From Pseudohongiella sp. (GTDB lineage Bacteria > Pseudomonadota > Gammaproteobacteria > Pseudomonadales > Pseudohongiellaceae), in contig JAUSCD010000033.1 in the NCBI GenBank assembly GCA_030651695.1, positions 62,001-126,000 on the forward strand: a stretch of 64,000 nt of DNA, read 5' to 3'. The position numbers were made by a program, and so were the translations under genes. The notes under the pieces are model-generated. The model was not told the DNA's origin. It did not search any database and saw only the letters and a program-made list of their open reading frames with translations. Positions 61,390-64,000 of this stretch are shown piece by piece; the stretch's first letter is position 1; each line of letters opens with the position of its first letter.

Positions 61390-62529
61390 ATGGCTGAGCC
61401 ACTCAAGAACCTTTACGGACCAGAAATCCCCCGACGTATTGCAGACATGATCAGCGCGGCGCATCCGGCCTTCGCACACAATAAATTTCTTGAGTTTGTG
61501 ATGCCGACTTACGAATCCCTCGAGCTGATGCCCCGCGGCTGGCACATGGCAGACGGTCTGCGACATGCATTGCCGGATGACTACGAAAAAGCCGTCGACA
61601 TTCTATTGACGTCATTGCCAACGGCCAAAGCACACGTAGCGGAAACCTCTGCCACCGCAGACCGCGAAGGCAATACGCTGGCGCCATTTTTGTTTATGCC
61701 ACATACATTTTTTGTCGCGCGTTATGGTCTCAACCATTTCGACACCTCGATGCGTGCGCAGTACGAACTGACTCAACGTTTTACTGCCGAGTTCAGTATC
61801 CGGCCGTTTTTACAGCAACACACCCAGGCAACTTTAAAAAAACTGGAAAGCTGGGTGGATGATCCCAGCGAACATGTCCGCCGACTGATATCAGAAGGTA
61901 CTCGTCCACGCCTGCCATGGGCGTCGCGCCTGCATGAGTTCCAAAAAGATCCCGGGCCGGTACTCAGTCTGCTGGAAGCGCTCAAAGACGACCCCTCTCT
62001 CTATGTTCGCAGATCCGTAGCCAACAACCTGAATGACATTGGCAAAGATAATCCGGCCATCATGCTGGACACTGCTGAGCGCTGGATGACGCAGGCATCA
62101 GCGGAGCGTGCGTGGATAGTCAAACACGCGTTGCGCGTCGCTGTTAAAAACGCCGAGCCGCGCGCGTTGGCACTGATGGGATTCGGAAACAAAGCACTGA
62201 TTGAAGTCAGTGACCGGCGTATTTCGCCTGAAGATGTGCGTGAGGGCGACGCGGTGACACTGTCGTGCACATTGCACAGCACGGCTAAAAAATCACAAAC
62301 CCTGCTGATCGATTTTGTTGTGCATTACGTCAAGGCCAACACCAGCACCCGTCCGAAAGTGTTTAAGCTCACCTCATGCAATCTGGCAGCCGGGGACTCA
62401 GTTTTTTTATCAAAAAAACTGTCACTCGCACCGATGACAACCCGACAGCATTACGCGGGCGAACACAAGGTTGCGCTGCTGATCAATGGACAAGAGTTTG
62501 AGTTAGGCAGCTTTAAATTGAATGCCTGA
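61390..62529 (+). CDS. alkC: AlkC-type DNA alkylation repair glycosylase
   Basis: HEAT-like-repeat DNA glycosylase of 379 aa. The segment RPRLPWASRLHEF followed by LLEALKDDPSLYVRRSVANN and LNDIGKDNP is the AlkC hallmark. The C-terminal 105 residues (from RRISPEDVREGDAV) form an Ig-like domain, found in AlkC but not in AlkD. It removes 3-methyladenine and 3-methylcytosine from DNA without base flipping. It lies 28 bp after the MipA gene. The AlkA/Ada cluster is 38 kb away. Confidence 0.87.
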   Translation: MAEPLKNLYGPEIPRRIADMISAAHPAFAHNKFLEFVMPTYESLELMPRGWHMADGLRHALPDDYEKAVDILLTSLPTAKAHVAETSATADREGNTLAPFLFMPHTFFVARYGLNHFDTSMRAQYELTQRFTAEFSIRPFLQQHTQATLKKLESWVDDPSEHVRRLISEGTRPRLPWASRLHEFQKDPGPVLSLLEALKDDPSLYVRRSVANNLNDIGKDNPAIMLDTAERWMTQASAERAWIVKHALRVAVKNAEPRALALMGFGNKALIEVSDRRISPEDVREGDAVTLSCTLHSTAKKSQTLLIDFVVHYVKANTSTRPKVFKLTSCNLAAGDSVFLSKKLSLAPMTTRQHYAGEHKVALLINGQEFELGSFKLNA

Positions 62530-62533
62530 TACA

Positions 62534-63658
62534 TTAAAGCCGGTGCCGTTTCATAAAAGAAAGATCAAGATAATCTTTCCAGCGCCCAAGTAAAGGCGCA
62601 GTAAATCGCCCTCCAAGGCCTAATGATCCATAACTCATCAACGCTCCACCATCTGCTGTTGCCAATAGTGCCAGTGCGTTACCTTGCGGCTGATAACTTT
62701 GCAGCGGAGCATTTTCGAAAACGGCTTTGATGTTATGTGCAATGACAGGGCCATGTCGCACTGAAAATACACCCGAGCGCCGACTACCGTTGGCAGATGC
62801 CGCGTCTCCAGACACAAAGACTGAGGCGGCGCCGACTGCGCACAGTCGTTCATCCACAAGGATAAAACCAGCTGCATCACAGCTCAGACCTGAGCTTCGG
62901 TACCAGGGGTGCGCACTGGCGCCGGTCGCCAGCACTACGGCATCCGGACTCATGACTTTGTTGTCTTCCGACCAGACCGAATCAGCTGCGATGGTATCGA
63001 TATGACAGTTTTCAATCAGTTTGATATCAGCATCCATCAGGCAGTGACGCGCCTGACGCTGAACGCCCGGCGCCAGCGAACCCAGCAGTTGTCCAGAGCA
63101 CACAACACTGACTGCCGTCTGTCTGAATCGTTTGTTGATTGCCATCGCCAGTTCAAACGCGGCAGCGCCACCGCCCAGCACCATCAGACTGACAGGCGGA
63201 GACTGCTGCCAGCTTTTCCACTGCGCAATAAAGTCAGGAAATGGTTTGGCGGGAACCAGCAGCACAGAATTGTCACTATGCTCAGGCATTAATGGACGAG
63301 AGCCGGTGTTCACAGACAGATGCTGATAGCTGATCACCGCTCCCGTGCTTAGCTCAAGCAATTGTTTGTGGCTATCAAGCGCCACAACATCGGCCTGGAC
63401 CAACCCGATACCCAGTTGTTGGCACAATGGCGCAAGGGCAATAGCGCACTCATCGAGCGTAAACCGCCCGGCGATCAGCCCCGGCATCATACCGGAGTAC
63501 CACGCATTGGCTTCAGAGCTGATCAGTAAACTGCCCGGCGGAGGACTCCAGCCAGAGTCCATCCAATGTCGCATGGCCACCAGATGAGCATGGCCAGCAC
63601 CGGCCAGTACCAGTGATGCTGACCGGATGACTGACTGCGTATGTTCAGACTTGGTCAT
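62534..63658 (-). CDS. FAD-dependent oxidoreductase (SelD N-domain/NDH-2-like)
   Basis: Flavoprotein of 374 aa with two dinucleotide-binding folds: [18 protein letters not shown] at the N-terminus and SLMVLGGGAAAFELAMAI in the middle, then SVFVSGDAASANGSRRSGVF. It resembles the NADH:quinone-oxidoreductase-like domain fused to SelD in some bacteria (GAGHAHL is typical), but stands alone without selenophosphate synthetase. It probably reduces quinone or a thiol. The ATG at 63658 is chosen; the frame opens 78 bp earlier. Confidence 0.85.
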   Translation of the reverse strand: MTKSEHTQSVIRSASLVLAGAGHAHLVAMRHWMDSGWSPPPGSLLISSEANAWYSGMMPGLIAGRFTLDECAIALAPLCQQLGIGLVQADVVALDSHKQLLELSTGAVISYQHLSVNTGSRPLMPEHSDNSVLLVPAKPFPDFIAQWKSWQQSPPVSLMVLGGGAAAFELAMAINKRFRQTAVSVVCSGQLLGSLAPGVQRQARHCLMDADIKLIENCHIDTIAADSVWSEDNKVMSPDAVVLATGASAHPWYRSSGLSCDAAGFILVDERLCAVGAASVFVSGDAASANGSRRSGVFSVRHGPVIAHNIKAVFENAPLQSYQPQGNALALLATADGGALMSYGSLGLGGRFTAPLLGRWKDYLDLSFMKRHRL

Positions 63659-63726
63659 GGCGTCGTCCCGCATTACACTGTTATCCCGCATCATACCGCA
63701 AGGACACAGGGCCAGGGACATACTAT

Positions 63727-64000
63727 ATGAGCACACCGTTACACTTTTGCGATTTTCGCAGCGACACCGTCACCAAACCTGCCCCTGCCATGCGGCAAGC
63801 GATGGTGAGCGCCGAGGTTGGAGATGATGTCTGGAGAGAAGATCCTACTGTCATCCTTCTGGAAACCACCCTGGCACAGCGCGCCGGAATGGAAGCGGGT
63901 CTGTTCATGCCTTCTGGCACTCAGTCCAACCTGGTAGCGCTGTTGACACATTGTGGCCGCGGCGACGAATACATCGTGGGACAACAGGCACACACTTACA
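63727..64000 (+). CDS. Low-specificity L-threonine aldolase (partial)
   Basis: The gene begins at the ATG at 63727 and runs off the right edge; 91 codons are visible. They encode the N-terminal part of PLP-dependent threonine aldolase: CDFRSDTVTKPAPAMRQAM, VGDDVWREDPTVILLE and FMPSGTQSNLVALLTHCGRG. The enzyme splits L-threonine or allo-threonine to glycine and acetaldehyde. The PLP lysine lies beyond the window. It is divergent from the flavoprotein gene. Confidence 0.9.
   Translation, partial: MSTPLHFCDFRSDTVTKPAPAMRQAMVSAEVGDDVWREDPTVILLETTLAQRAGMEAGLFMPSGTQSNLVALLTHCGRGDEYIVGQQAHTY

Overview
The window looks like the chromosome of a heterotrophic, probably marine gammaproteobacterium of the Cellvibrionales/Pseudomonadales sort. 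This is inferred from gene families only: IcmF with a LiuR-type regulator, MshQ-like (DUF6701) and DUF2835 proteins, MipA/OmpV, redoxin-monooxygenase fusions and AcrAB-type pumps. No rRNA, tRNA, CRISPR array, transposase or prophage gene was seen. Base composition is moderate by eye and gene density is high.

Layout. 0.1-1.5 kb: lipoprotein adaptor of an RND efflux system whose pump probably lies off the left edge. 1.8-4.8 kb: speB-speA, agmatine-route putrescine synthesis. 4.8-8.9 kb: M28 lipoprotein peptidase, beta-barrel protein, cupredoxin-like protein and a PhyH-type dioxygenase. 8.9-14.0 kb: a complete AcrR/AcrA/AcrB-like efflux locus with a 50-bp perfect palindrome in the divergent promoter. 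14.1-22.8 kb: metabolic genes (PEBP, 2-hydroxyacid dehydrogenase, alpha/beta hydrolase, DedA-like, GlxA/FtrA regulator, rhodanese, GNAT, Tat-exported PhoD, cysC) punctuated by REP-like GGGGACGGAGGA hairpins. 22.8-24.4 kb: divergent alkA / ada-type alkylation repair. 24.4-28.7 kb: TetR with a membrane protein, TPR-2OG oxygenase, DUF2975-XRE pair, DUF1330 and DJ-1/PfpI proteins. 28.7-34.1 kb: Lrp and dadA, SRPBCC-ArsR, EVE, TauE, a broken AraC gene and a VOC protein. 34.1-39.3 kb: IcmF mutase, divergent LiuR and a thiolase. 39.5-46.6 kb: DUF418, a large MshQ-like surface protein, PiT phosphate transporter and a Ca/Na antiporter. 46.8-51.3 kb: ppc, MFS transporter, yfbR. 51.5-54.0 kb: small membrane protein, XRE regulator and AbgT transporter. 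54.2-57.6 kb: redoxin/cytochrome c/copper monooxygenase fusion and a thiolase. 57.6-58.1 kb: non-coding repeat island. 58.1-64 kb: VOC protein, arfB, a candidate sigma-54 small RNA, S1/P1 nuclease, MipA, AlkC, a SelD-N-like flavoprotein and the start of a threonine aldolase.

Themes. Regulation is unusually legible here: several regulators have palindromes or spaced repeats next to their genes (AcrR-like, a TetR, XRE-AbgT, LiuR, Lrp, ArsR, DUF2975-XRE). Three alkylation repair enzymes (AlkA, Ada-like MGMT, AlkC) occur at two loci. The least explained signal is at 59.16-59.33 kb: a sigma-54 type promoter, a full match to the IHF consensus, then about 112 nt folding into three hairpins and ending in an intrinsic terminator, with no gene inside. 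It is either a new small RNA or an attenuator leader. All functional calls come from reading the sequence; no database search was possible.
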